Notes: generated by a model from the sequence alone, not told the origin. Shown: positions 9,993 through 19,809, counted from the stretch's first letter. The stretch is DNA of 41,874 bases from Candidatus Kapaibacterium sp. (GCA_026390655.1 JAPLFN010000107.1:1-41874), one strand, 5' to 3'. A program made the numbers and translations.

Positions 9993-10799
9993 ATGATTAC
10001 GACAACACTCTTCATGAACACCTTAAAATTGTCGGCGCTCGCAGTATTAGCAGTCCTTGTGCTGTCTTGCACTACAACCACAGAGCCCGTTAAGCCGATC
10101 ACAATCGACAAGACTCTCGTATCCACGGTGACTGCATCCAACTACGCTGTGGAACTCTATGCGGATGGAGCCATTACTGTGGGGTATACGCCTCTCTATG
10201 TTCGCATCCGACACAATGGACTAACGTTAACGGACGTTCACGTGCTCATTACACCAAACATGGATATGGGCAGTATTCACCATACATGCCCGGTTGAGCA
10301 AGATGAAGAGGTTGCGCCGGACAAAGACGGACTGTATCACAGCGCAGCCATCTTTACGATGGCAAGTGATGTGGGCTGGAAGGTAGGCATTACCATTCAT
10401 GATCACGACATAGACACAACGTTTACCGTACACATTCCAATCGCGGTAGGTAACTCAGGAAACACAGTTACTCTCAAGGATGCATCCAGCACAAAGTACA
10501 TCCTCACGCTTAAGAACGCTGCATGGACTGTGGGGATGAACGATATCATGTTCAATCTCTATCGCACAGCCGACGGGTTTGACTATACTCCTGTTGATGA
10601 TGCTGAAGTTTCCTTTGCTCCAACGATGCCCTCAATGGGACATGGCTCTAAAGGAAATGTCACCCCTGTGGCAACAGTCGGCGGATGGTACGTCGGTCGT
10701 GTCAACTACACAATGACTGGAGACTGGCAGATAGCTCTTGCAGTGAAGACCCTTGACGGACAGATACTCACGAACAACTATCAGGTTGTTGTTCGGTAA
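9993..10799 (+). CDS. Lipoprotein with two YtkA/FixH-like domains, possible copper-handling role
   Basis: Lipobox VLSC; repeated Met/His motif TPNMDMGSIHH and APTMPSMGHGSKGN, each in an Ig-like FixH/YtkA-type domain. Confidence 0.7.
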   Translation: MITTTLFMNTLKLSALAVLAVLVLSCTTTTEPVKPITIDKTLVSTVTASNYAVELYADGAITVGYTPLYVRIRHNGLTLTDVHVLITPNMDMGSIHHTCPVEQDEEVAPDKDGLYHSAAIFTMASDVGWKVGITIHDHDIDTTFTVHIPIAVGNSGNTVTLKDASSTKYILTLKNAAWTVGMNDIMFNLYRTADGFDYTPVDDAEVSFAPTMPSMGHGSKGNVTPVATVGGWYVGRVNYTMTGDWQIALAVKTLDGQILTNNYQVVVR

Positions 10800-10801
10800 C
10801 G

Positions 10802-12808
10802 ATGAGCCCCCTCCCAACCATCGTGTTTCTCTACGTTGTGACCGGCGTTGCGGCTATAGCTCAGGATACGCTCAAGACGATCACCGTGCGTACTGTAGTG
10901 GTGGAGGCAGATCCGTATTCGAAGCCGTGGCGCATGGATCGCCCCTTGTCGGCATCGAGTTCTGTTGACGACCTCATGAGACTCGGCGGCCTTTCACTGA
11001 TCCAACGCGCTAATGGCTTTGCGGGCGAGGCGTCGATGCTTGGACTACGTGGGGGACAGATGAACACGTCCATCGATGGCATGAAGATCCACGCAGCATG
11101 TGTTGATAAAATGGATCCTTCGACTGCCTACATCGAGCTTGACAATCTCTCTTCCATGGACGTATCGTCCGATGCAACTGATTTGCGTTATGGACAGAAC
11201 CTCGGTGGCTCAGTGAACTTCTCTCTGAAACAACCCACACTTGCTACCTCTTTATCGTCAATAGTCAGTATGTCAACGGAATCCAACGCAGCCCTGCGAC
11301 GCTTTCGCGTCGATCTTTCCGGCGGTACCGAAACGCTTGGACTCAGGGCCGGATACACAATGCGATCTGCCGACAACATGCGTGCTGGTGATGGGCAGTA
11401 TATCTCATTATCGGGTTTCACAAAGCACAACGTTCAGGTAGGGGGCTTATGGAAGCTATCGGACCGAGATGCACTTTCAGCGACCTTTATCGCCGACGTG
11501 GCGTCGGACGTTGGATATCCCGCTCTCATCATGGATACGCGTAAGGCCGATGCACTTATTGGCGCTATCACATGGCGCTCAGCATGGTCTCCTTCCATCA
11601 ACACATCTGCAAAGCTGTATGCAAACTCAGTTACGCATACGATGGACGACTATGATCGCCCCCTATCGCAGATAGCATCGCGAGCCTTTATGCCGAACAT
11701 GCACATGCCTATGCTTGGTACAACTCATGTGTTTGGTTTGTTAGCCGAAGGCAGCATCGCTAGTTCCGATAATCTCATTCGAACCGTGATTGATGTTACG
11801 TATCTCGATGCACGCGCAACGATGAGTATGATCCCATTGGACACCTCTGTTTCAACAATGCAAATGACAAACATCGGAGATGCACGCGTTGCAACTGCAG
11901 GTGTTAGTGCTTCATGGGAGCACAGTATTGATTGTGATTTATCAGTGCGCGTTGGAACAAGAGTTGACGTCTCGAGCCGCACGCTAGCGGACGCTTCTTT
12001 CCGTAGTGTCCTTGGTGGCTACTATCCCGGGATGTCTCTTGATAGAACTGCCGTCGCACTCTCAGTTAATGTTGGCGCGTTCTACACAGTCGCAGAGGGT
12101 GTTCAGCTGTGGACCGTTGTGGCGCGTAGCGAGCGAATGCCGACACATCTTGAAATGTATGGCTTCTGGCTCTACGATCCTCAGGCTAACATTGTCACTA
12201 TAGGACGTCCTGATCTTGCTAACGAAAAGGCTTTGTCACTAGATATAGGGAGCACGTTCCGAACAGATGATATGAAGCTCTCTGTGTCAGGATCGATGCG
12301 TCACATCGACAACTACATCGCGCCGGTGCCGTCAACAGATGTGCCTACTCAAGGACAGCCCCCTACCCGCTACATGGGAAGTATAGGCGGCGCCGACCTT
12401 ATGGGCTTCAACGCAAACGCTACGGTCAGCATTACGCCGTGGTGCAGCATGCAAGCATCGGTACTCGGAACATGGGGAACAGGTATTACGATCAATGACC
12501 CGTTACCACTCATTGCTCCCATGCAGGGGATGGTTCGTGCTGTTGTTGGAGACCCTATGCTTCAGGGGGAGATCATCGTGACAGCAGCAGTTGCGCAATC
12601 GCGTGCATCACGACTAATTCTCCCTGAGGACAATACGGCGTCTTGGGCGCGGGCGGACGTTCTTTTGGCATGGATGCCTCTTTCACAACTTCGCATTCAA
12701 TTTGCGTGCACCAACCTATTCGATACGTTCTACCATGAGCATACGAGCATCAACAACATGCCATCACGCGGTCGTTCTCTCAACGTTGGGTTCAGAGCCG
12801 TGCTGTGA
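10802..12808 (+). CDS. TonB-dependent outer membrane receptor, OprC/NosA-like copper receptor
   Basis: Plug motif GLRGGQMNTSIDGMKIHAACVDKMDPSTAYIE, barrel end GRSLNVGFRAVL; CxxxM and HxM motifs; embedded in nos operon. Confidence 0.88.
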   Translation: MSPLPTIVFLYVVTGVAAIAQDTLKTITVRTVVVEADPYSKPWRMDRPLSASSSVDDLMRLGGLSLIQRANGFAGEASMLGLRGGQMNTSIDGMKIHAACVDKMDPSTAYIELDNLSSMDVSSDATDLRYGQNLGGSVNFSLKQPTLATSLSSIVSMSTESNAALRRFRVDLSGGTETLGLRAGYTMRSADNMRAGDGQYISLSGFTKHNVQVGGLWKLSDRDALSATFIADVASDVGYPALIMDTRKADALIGAITWRSAWSPSINTSAKLYANSVTHTMDDYDRPLSQIASRAFMPNMHMPMLGTTHVFGLLAEGSIASSDNLIRTVIDVTYLDARATMSMIPLDTSVSTMQMTNIGDARVATAGVSASWEHSIDCDLSVRVGTRVDVSSRTLADASFRSVLGGYYPGMSLDRTAVALSVNVGAFYTVAEGVQLWTVVARSERMPTHLEMYGFWLYDPQANIVTIGRPDLANEKALSLDIGSTFRTDDMKLSVSGSMRHIDNYIAPVPSTDVPTQGQPPTRYMGSIGGADLMGFNANATVSITPWCSMQASVLGTWGTGITINDPLPLIAPMQGMVRAVVGDPMLQGEIIVTAAVAQSRASRLILPEDNTASWARADVLLAWMPLSQLRIQFACTNLFDTFYHEHTSINNMPSRGRSLNVGFRAVL

Positions 12809-14043
12809 AACACCTCCTGATCATAGCGTTGATTCTTTGGATGTCGCCCGCCTATGCAGGTACACAGAAGGCATACCCTACTGGTGCTTCCACACTACGG
12901 ACAGCGTTATCGAACGCACGTGAGGGTGACACCATTCTCGTAATGCCTGGTGAACACTCGGGCAGCGGATACGATATCACCAAGCGCATAACGATCATTG
13001 GCATGAAGGGGGCTGTTGTAGATGGTCACTCGAGCGGCGGAACGATCTTTCTTGTTAATGCCGATGGCGTTGCATTTCGCACGCTCACCATTCGCAACGT
13101 TGCCGTAAGCTATGTAGATGATCATGCAGCTATCAAGGTGCTAAACAGAGTCGGGACGGACATCGATGGGTGCCGAATTGAAAACGGCTTCTTCGCAATC
13201 TATCTCAGCAAGTCAGCGAATTGTCGCGTAGCAAACAACACCATTATAGGCGCAATGCGCGATGAGTCAAACTCAGGCAACGGTATACATGCGTGGACAT
13301 GTCGCAATATTCTTGTCACCGGGAACACGATTACCGGACATCGCGATGGCATCTACTTCGAATTCATGCGTCAGGGAACAGTTCTCAATAATCACAGTGA
13401 GCAGAATGCTCGATACGGTCTGCACTTTATGTTCTCGGATTCGTGTTCGTATCACAACAATGTGTTCGCTTCAAATGGCGCCGGCGTAGCCGTGATGTTC
13501 TCCCATGTGGTTGAGATGATCGGCAACACCTTCCGGAACAACTGGGGACCCACGTCCTATGGGTTGCTCCTTAAGGAGATCAAGGAAGGTCACCTCAAGG
13601 ACAATCATTTCGAGCGAAACAGTATAGCCATTCATGCAGAAGGGGCTGGCCACTTTCTGATTGAAGGCAACACGTTCATTCGCAATGGATACGGTTTACG
13701 CATTCTGGGTGGATGCGAAGAGATCACCGTGGTTCGAAACACGTTTGACGGAAACACCTTTGACGTCACGACGAACTCACGCGAGTCTTTCAACACGTTC
13801 AGCGGCAACTACTGGAGCAGTTACGAAGGGTACGACCTTGATCACGATGGCGTTGGAGATGTTCCACATCACCCCGTAAGACTCTACTCCCAGCTTGTAG
13901 AGCAGATGCCGTCTTCGGTGATCCTTCTCCACACTGCGTTCATTACCATGCTTGATTTGGCTGAACGTATCATTCCGACAGTGACGCCCGATCTACTCGT
14001 TGACAATAAGCCCCTTATGAAGCCTAGAGCACAGCAACAATGA
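12805..14043 (+). CDS. nosD: NosD-like periplasmic copper-binding beta-helix protein
   Basis: Repeated beta-helix; NYWSSYEGYDLDHDGVGDVPHHPVRLYSQLVEQMP is the canonical NosD C-terminal motif. Confidence 0.95.
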   Translation: MKHLLIIALILWMSPAYAGTQKAYPTGASTLRTALSNAREGDTILVMPGEHSGSGYDITKRITIIGMKGAVVDGHSSGGTIFLVNADGVAFRTLTIRNVAVSYVDDHAAIKVLNRVGTDIDGCRIENGFFAIYLSKSANCRVANNTIIGAMRDESNSGNGIHAWTCRNILVTGNTITGHRDGIYFEFMRQGTVLNNHSEQNARYGLHFMFSDSCSYHNNVFASNGAGVAVMFSHVVEMIGNTFRNNWGPTSYGLLLKEIKEGHLKDNHFERNSIAIHAEGAGHFLIEGNTFIRNGYGLRILGGCEEITVVRNTFDGNTFDVTTNSRESFNTFSGNYWSSYEGYDLDHDGVGDVPHHPVRLYSQLVEQMPSSVILLHTAFITMLDLAERIIPTVTPDLLVDNKPLMKPRAQQQ

Positions 14044-14762
14044 TCCGTATAGACCATCTGCACAAGTCCTTTCGCGCATTGCATGTATTGCAGGGCGTAT
14101 CGGTTGTGCTTCCTACCGGCAGTGTAACGGCCATTATAGGTCCCAATGGCTCGGGTAAGACTACACTTATGAAGAGCATTGTTGGACTCGTGCAACCTGA
14201 TAGAGGAACGATCGCCGTTGATGGCGTTTCCACCATTAACAATCCTGAGAGCAGAGCAACAATAGGCTACATGTCACAAGTGGCGCACTATCCGGAGAAC
14301 CTTACACCGCGAGATCTGGTCAACATGGTGCGGGGTGTCCGCATGAGTCGTGTGCCGGATATCTCCGATGAACTCATCGAGGACGTGCAACTTCATGGTC
14401 ATATGGATAAGCCAATGCGCGCGCTCAGTGGAGGCACACGTCAGAAGGTTGGGAGCGTGTTGGCGTTAATGTTTCAGCCAACAACATTGTTGCTTGATGA
14501 ACCAACGGCCGGACTCGATCCGGTTGTTACTGAGCGTTTGAAAGAGCGCATCATCAAGGTACGTGATGCAGGGTCAACTGTGTTGATCACCTCGCACGTT
14601 CTCTCCGAGATCCAGGAACTGGCCGATAGGATCATCTACCTGCATGAAGGACGCGTAATCTTTGATGGCATGGTGAACGAGCTCTTAGAGCGCACTGGTC
14701 ACGATGTTCTCTCGCGTGCAGTTGCCACTATCATGATGCAAAGCAATGGAGGTGTCCAGTGA
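14040..14762 (+). CDS. nosF: ABC transporter ATP-binding protein NosF
   Basis: Walker A GPNGSGKTT, signature ALSGGTRQKVG, Walker B LLLDEPTAGLDP; between nosD and nosY with ATGA overlaps. Confidence 0.95.
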   Translation: MIRIDHLHKSFRALHVLQGVSVVLPTGSVTAIIGPNGSGKTTLMKSIVGLVQPDRGTIAVDGVSTINNPESRATIGYMSQVAHYPENLTPRDLVNMVRGVRMSRVPDISDELIEDVQLHGHMDKPMRALSGGTRQKVGSVLALMFQPTTLLLDEPTAGLDPVVTERLKERIIKVRDAGSTVLITSHVLSEIQELADRIIYLHEGRVIFDGMVNELLERTGHDVLSRAVATIMMQSNGGVQ

Positions 14763-15541
14763 AAACCACTGCACTTCTCTTGAAATACGTTGTTCGCGAT
14801 GTTATGCGGAGTCGTTGGCTAGCACTCTACCTCATCTTCTTTGCCGCTGTTACGGAAGGACTCCTGTATTTCACTGGTGGCGAAGCCAAGACCGTCGTAG
14901 GACTAATGAATGTTGTGTTACTCCTCATCCCGCTTGCGGCCGCTGTGTTCGGAACACTTCATGTGCACCACAACCGCGACTTCGTAGAGCTAATGTTGAC
15001 GCAGCCTGTTTCGCGGAGCGCTATCTACTTTGCTCTCTACCTTGGCGTGAGCCTACCATTTCTCATCGCCTTTGTTGTCGGCATCGGTGTTCCCGCTGCT
15101 ATTCATGGCGTCGTGTTCAATCCTCCTATCCTAACGCTACTAGCGGCCGGCAGCGCGCTAACGATGGTATTCTTTGCAATCGCGTATCTCATTGGCGTGG
15201 TGGTACAGGACAAGGCTGCGGCCATGGGCGTTGCCTTCATATCGTGGCTCTCGTTTGCCGTGTTGTATGATGGATTGATCCTTGCTCTCACAGTGATCTT
15301 CGCGGACTATCCACTAGAGAAGGCAACGATTGCCATGGTAGTTCTGAATCCGATCGATCTCGCACGGATCATCGTAATGCTCACGTTTGACTACGCGGCA
15401 CTCATGGGATATACCGGTGCTGTGTTTCAGGAGTTCTTCGGTGCAGCAACCGGCATCATCATTTCATCGAGTTCACTCATTGTCTGGACGTTGCTCCCGG
15501 TTTTCATCGGGAGGCGCGCCTTTGGACGTAAAGACTGGTAA
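14759..15541 (+). CDS. nosY: ABC-2 type permease NosY
   Basis: Six hydrophobic segments, RDFVELMLTQPVSRSAIYFALYLGVSLP; C-terminal TLLPVFIGRRAFGRKDW. Confidence 0.93.
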   Translation: MKTTALLLKYVVRDVMRSRWLALYLIFFAAVTEGLLYFTGGEAKTVVGLMNVVLLLIPLAAAVFGTLHVHHNRDFVELMLTQPVSRSAIYFALYLGVSLPFLIAFVVGIGVPAAIHGVVFNPPILTLLAAGSALTMVFFAIAYLIGVVVQDKAAAMGVAFISWLSFAVLYDGLILALTVIFADYPLEKATIAMVVLNPIDLARIIVMLTFDYAALMGYTGAVFQEFFGAATGIIISSSSLIVWTLLPVFIGRRAFGRKDW

Positions 15542-15572
15542 TTCTCTTCTCCCATATTTCTGGAGTTCTGTT

Positions 15573-16124
15573 ATGCGCACGCTCGTTACACTATTCATAG
15601 CCGGAACCATCGCAGTCGCGAGTGGTTGTTCATCTGGTTCTGATCAACCTAAGGAAGAATTGAAAGGGGCTGATGGCGGTCCATCGGGTCAGGCACTCGT
15701 AAAAGACGACGACTCACAGAAGGACATTCTCAAGATTGCCGGTGGATCCAAGGATCACACAACCCTCGTAGCTGCCGTCCACGCAGCAGGCTTGGAGAAT
15801 GCATTGTCAAATGCAGGCCCCTTTACAGTGTTTGCTCCAACAGATGCCGCCTTTGGCAAACTTCCGGCAGGCACAGTAGAAGATCTTGTAAAGCCAGAAA
15901 ACGTTGACAAGCTCTCAACGATCCTTTATCATCACGTTCTAACTTCAGACCTAGATCAGTCGAACTTCACGGACGGGCAAAAGGTCACGATGTTCGACGG
16001 GTCACAAGTAACGATGACCATCAACGACAAGGGTTGGTTCATTGATGGTGCCAAGATCGTTGGTTCCGTCCGCGCTTCAAATGGATGGGTCCATGTTGTT
16101 GATGCCGTTGTGGTTCCGAAGTAA
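15573..16124 (+). CDS. Fasciclin (FAS1) domain lipoprotein
   Basis: Lipobox AVASGC; FAS1 motifs GPFTVFAPTDAAFGKLPAGTVEDL, LYHHVL, NGWVHVVDAVVVPK. Confidence 0.93.
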   Translation: MRTLVTLFIAGTIAVASGCSSGSDQPKEELKGADGGPSGQALVKDDDSQKDILKIAGGSKDHTTLVAAVHAAGLENALSNAGPFTVFAPTDAAFGKLPAGTVEDLVKPENVDKLSTILYHHVLTSDLDQSNFTDGQKVTMFDGSQVTMTINDKGWFIDGAKIVGSVRASNGWVHVVDAVVVPK

Positions 16125-16147
16125 AAACATACACCAGACTCATTTCA

Positions 16148-16179
16148 CGGGGCTTATCTGCAATTGCGGATAGGCCCCG
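16148..16179 (+). terminator. Stem-loop likely terminating the nos operon
   Basis: CGGGGCTTATC-tgcaattgc-GGATAGGCCCCG hairpin 23 bp after the fasciclin stop; weak U-tract. Confidence 0.65.
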
Positions 16180-16208
16180 TTGCTGTCTACGTAGCCCAAG
16201 ACTAATGT

Positions 16209-17003
16209 CTACCCTACCTTACCCGCTACGATCATCGCTTCCATTGTGGGTGTTGGTCTTCCACCCTTTGGCTCGACAGTGATAGCAAATACCGAGGGAC
16301 GATCGATGGACTTCATAGCGATGATGCGTTCTTCTGTAGTAGCTATGTTGATTACGCCGAGGTCCACCGGTACGCCATCTACAATTGCCCATAGCTGATA
16401 GTCTTGATCTGCCGATAGCTCTGGCAACCCTCTGGCGTCAATGACAACGTTGTGACTATTTGTGTTCCAGAATACAGATGCGTACGCAGTGCCGTTCGGC
16501 TGGACTGCAGGTAACTGTACTCGCCGAACGTTCTTCTCGATCATTGCGTCGAGTGACTTCTGATAGTAATTGACCTTGTTGGCAATGACTGAATTGTTGG
16601 TCCTTGCCTCTGCCAATGCTTCCACAGCGGCATTTCGGTCATCTAGAAGTGTAGATCGTTCTGTAAGGAAGTAGATCGATGGTAGTGCACCGATAAGCAG
16701 TCCAATAGACGCCGCAATAAGATAACGTGAGCGAGTAATGATTGGATAGACGGTTGCTTGCGGTTGCGAGACTGGTACTTCTTGGAATACTGCATTCAGT
16801 GCTTTGGCCCGTAGATCAGGCGAAGGGAGAACAGCATTCTCTTGTGCAAATGCTTCAAGCGCTTGGGCAATCACCCTGATCTCGGCCTCGACTGCGGGGC
16901 TCTGCTTCATGGCCTGCTCCACAATTCCACGCTCCTCTGGAGTGCACGCATCAGCAACGTACAGTTCAAGGAGTCCAGAATTGAGTAGTTCGTCGTGTGT
17001 CAC
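16209..17003 (-). CDS. Anti-sigma factor (RskA-like)
   Basis: N-terminal LYVADACTPEERGIVEQAM zinc-finger-like helix, one TM, C-terminal RskA-type QLWAIVDGVPVDLGVI, FAITVEPKGGRPTPT. Confidence 0.88.
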   Translation of the reverse strand: MTHDELLNSGLLELYVADACTPEERGIVEQAMKQSPAVEAEIRVIAQALEAFAQENAVLPSPDLRAKALNAVFQEVPVSQPQATVYPIITRSRYLIAASIGLLIGALPSIYFLTERSTLLDDRNAAVEALAEARTNNSVIANKVNYYQKSLDAMIEKNVRRVQLPAVQPNGTAYASVFWNTNSHNVVIDARGLPELSADQDYQLWAIVDGVPVDLGVINIATTEERIIAMKSIDRPSVFAITVEPKGGRPTPTMEAMIVAGKVG

Positions 17004-17581
17004 AACGATACTCCATATATCGATCGAAGAGTGTTCATAGCGAGCCTGACCCTTGATTTCACGGTACCAAGCGGGATGTCAAACTCTTTGGCTATCTCCG
17101 ATTGCGAGTAACCTTTAAAATAGACGAGATCGATGATCTCCTCCTGCTCCTTTGGAAGTGTTCCAACCAATGAGCGAAGATCAACAGACTCTGCTGCTTC
17201 TCGAGGATCTGACACCCTGCTTTCAATACCTACGATCTCCTCCGCGGATTGGATCTCTTCACGTGAGAAAGACGCCTTTCGAAGTGTGTCGATTGCAAGA
17301 TTCCGAGCAATGTTGAGCATCCAGGTAAAGAGCGTACCCCGGTCTGACGTATAGCTCTCTCTATTCGTCCAAACGCGGACGAAGGTCTCCTGCAGCACAT
17401 CTTCTGCATGTGATGTGGAACGAAGAATCCTTAGTACTACTCCATAGAGTGACGAGGAATATTCGTCGTATAAAGCCGACATCACACTAGCATCGCCCCT
17501 TTTAAGGCTTGCTGCATAGTCTCGGGATACGGATTCCAAATCGTGAGGCATACCAAATATAGGGCAGTATCGAACAATCAA
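17000..17581 (-). CDS. ECF RNA polymerase sigma factor
   Basis: Region 2 AEDVLQETFVRVWTN, region 4 QSEIAKEFDIPLGTVKSRVRLAMNTLR; ATGA overlap with anti-sigma gene; alternative start 17551. Confidence 0.93.
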   Translation of the reverse strand: MIVRYCPIFGMPHDLESVSRDYAASLKRGDASVMSALYDEYSSSLYGVVLRILRSTSHAEDVLQETFVRVWTNRESYTSDRGTLFTWMLNIARNLAIDTLRKASFSREEIQSAEEIVGIESRVSDPREAAESVDLRSLVGTLPKEQEEIIDLVYFKGYSQSEIAKEFDIPLGTVKSRVRLAMNTLRSIYGVSL

Positions 17582-17671
17582 GAGTACCGGTGATCCAATA
17601 CCATGGATTAACCGTAGGTATTGGAAACGTGCAACAAAGCACTCAATTCCACTACTTTCTTGAGGTGACCT

Positions 17672-19732
17672 GTGAGGCTTCTTCGTCCTAAAATGGTACT
17701 AACGGCGCTGGCTGCTACGGCTGGCCTGTGTGCCATCGTATTTGCATCCTCGCACCGCGAGGCACCACTGATCAGCAATGATCCGTTGGCCGACAATACA
17801 GATCTCTATGCATTCCGTTGTCCGGAAGACACAAATTCCATAGCGATCATCGCAAACTTCATTCCGTTCGAACTCCCTGAGGGCGGACCGAATTACTCTT
17901 CGTTCGGAGAAAACATTCGTTATGAGATCCACGTTGACAACAATGCCGCCGTGTCCGGAGATGAGATCACCTATCGCTTTACGTTCACAAAGATGAATGA
18001 AGATCCAACCACGTTCTTCAACATCCGTCTTGGCAAGGAGAATCTCAAAACGAGTTATGTGTGTGAGCGTTCCATTGATGGAGGAAAGACGTTTCAAAAG
18101 ATCGTAGCGGCCGGTAAGGTTCCACCACCAAACATTGGACCACGCTCAATCGAAGGCGCTGCGGGATTGAACAAGCCATACGCTCAACTTGTACAGGAAG
18201 CCATCACAACGGCATCCAGCGGAGAGACTGTATTCTGTGGACCGGTTGACGATCCCTTCTTCGTTGATCTCGGTGGAGTGTTTGACCTTGGCCAAACGCG
18301 TAAGGCAGATGGTGTTGGATCTGAGAAGTCACGCGATGCGCTGGCCGGATTCAACTGTCACACAATTGCACTGAAAATTCCGATCGCTACCCTTCAGAAG
18401 AATGGCAAGCCTGTGAGCATGGCAGCTAACATTCTTGACGGAGACTATGTTATCGGTGTGTGGGCATCTGCGTCGCGACCAAAGATCTCAACTCTTCGCA
18501 CTGACGGTCAAAAGCCTGACGTTAGCGGTGAGTGGATTCAGATCTCGCGCATTGGTATGCCCCTTACAAACGAAGCCGTCATTCCTGTCGGCGATAAAGA
18601 TCGTTGGAATGCAGGCACGCCATATGAGACAACGCGTGAACTTTCATACGGCAAGTACTTTGTAAACCCTGAACTTGCTCTCTACATGGATGACAGCAAG
18701 TTTGGTGGTGCTGTTCCTGCGCTTGCCGATCTTCGCATCCAGTCAAAGAGCCTTGGTACCTATGACTTCCGGAACGGTGCAGACGGACTTTATGGTCTCC
18801 TTGCCACAAATGGTGGGGCCGGAACGGCACTCGATACGTCCGCCTTCGGTAAGATCCTACTCCAGCCGAAATCACCACGATCTGTAGACCTGTTACCGAT
18901 CTTTTACACTGGCGTTCCAAATCTGCCTCCCTACCAACTCGCCACGGGTAAGAGCGGCAATCCACTTGCAGCAGGAAAGCCATTCATCAACAACTTTCTT
19001 CCAGTGCTGGGCGACATGCTTCGTTTGAACATGGCAACGCCGGTAACGCCACGCGAAAGTGCTGACTTCTCGTCACTGGGGCTCGTACAGTGTGCAGCGC
19101 TCGGACTCACTGATCCACGCTTTAATGCATCTGCCAAGTTGCAATGGATCCCCAACATGGATGGCTTCCCTAATGGTCGCAGACTCGAAGACGATGTAAC
19201 GACGATCGAACTGCAAGCCGTATCTGGTGTTGTTTTAGCAGCTATCGGGCTCTGGTATGATGACTATACATCTGGAGGTTCACCCGTTACTCCAAATCTT
19301 GTAAAGGTTCTGTCGTACAATGCGGGACCTACCAAGAACGACAAGTCGTTCTCGAAGAAATTCCCCTACATGGCTGAGGCACACCGCGGCTACGATGCAG
19401 GAGCGACAACCGTCGGCGTTCGTGGACAGTTGAATGATGATCCGCTTGGATTCACTGCACCATCTGCGTTCTTCATCGGATCTGGAGCTCCAAACCCATT
19501 CACCTCATCTACCACGCTTCGCTTCCATTCCGCCGAGGGTGGTAATGCAACGATCCGCGCGTTTGATGCAAGGGGCGTACTCGTTGCCACGATCTACGAC
19601 AACGCAATCGCAGCTGGAGACCAGTCGGTAACATGGTCTGCGGGTAGCGGACTCACCAATGGCGCCTACATGCTCGTGTTGGACATCAATGGCCGCCAAG
19701 AAGCCTCGACCCGAATCATACTCCTTCGTTAA
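17672..19732 (+). CDS. DUF4331 domain secreted protein with T9SS-type C-terminal sorting domain
   Basis: SSHREAPLISNDPLADNTDLYAFRCPED is characteristic of DUF4331; C-terminal GAYMLVLDINGRQEASTRIILLR; GTG start, alternative ATG 17693. Confidence 0.9.
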   Translation: MRLLRPKMVLTALAATAGLCAIVFASSHREAPLISNDPLADNTDLYAFRCPEDTNSIAIIANFIPFELPEGGPNYSSFGENIRYEIHVDNNAAVSGDEITYRFTFTKMNEDPTTFFNIRLGKENLKTSYVCERSIDGGKTFQKIVAAGKVPPPNIGPRSIEGAAGLNKPYAQLVQEAITTASSGETVFCGPVDDPFFVDLGGVFDLGQTRKADGVGSEKSRDALAGFNCHTIALKIPIATLQKNGKPVSMAANILDGDYVIGVWASASRPKISTLRTDGQKPDVSGEWIQISRIGMPLTNEAVIPVGDKDRWNAGTPYETTRELSYGKYFVNPELALYMDDSKFGGAVPALADLRIQSKSLGTYDFRNGADGLYGLLATNGGAGTALDTSAFGKILLQPKSPRSVDLLPIFYTGVPNLPPYQLATGKSGNPLAAGKPFINNFLPVLGDMLRLNMATPVTPRESADFSSLGLVQCAALGLTDPRFNASAKLQWIPNMDGFPNGRRLEDDVTTIELQAVSGVVLAAIGLWYDDYTSGGSPVTPNLVKVLSYNAGPTKNDKSFSKKFPYMAEAHRGYDAGATTVGVRGQLNDDPLGFTAPSAFFIGSGAPNPFTSSTTLRFHSAEGGNATIRAFDARGVLVATIYDNAIAAGDQSVTWSAGSGLTNGAYMLVLDINGRQEASTRIILLR

Positions 19733-19749
19733 CAGTAGCCCTGTTAGGA

Positions 19750-19777
19750 CCTTCCCGCCCGCAAGCGGGTGGGAGGG
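19750..19777. repeat. Strong intra-operon stem-loop
   Basis: CCTTCCCGCCCGC-AA-GCGGGTGGGAGGG, 13-bp arms fully paired (two G:U), no following U-tract. Confidence 0.75.
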
Positions 19778-19809
19778 TGCTATCAAGATCAATATTCCTG
19801 GAGATCACA

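Noticed and set aside
14746-15270. 174-aa + ORF overlapping nosY in another frame
   Set aside because: Arg/Cys-rich out-of-frame translation of nosY; no domain signal.
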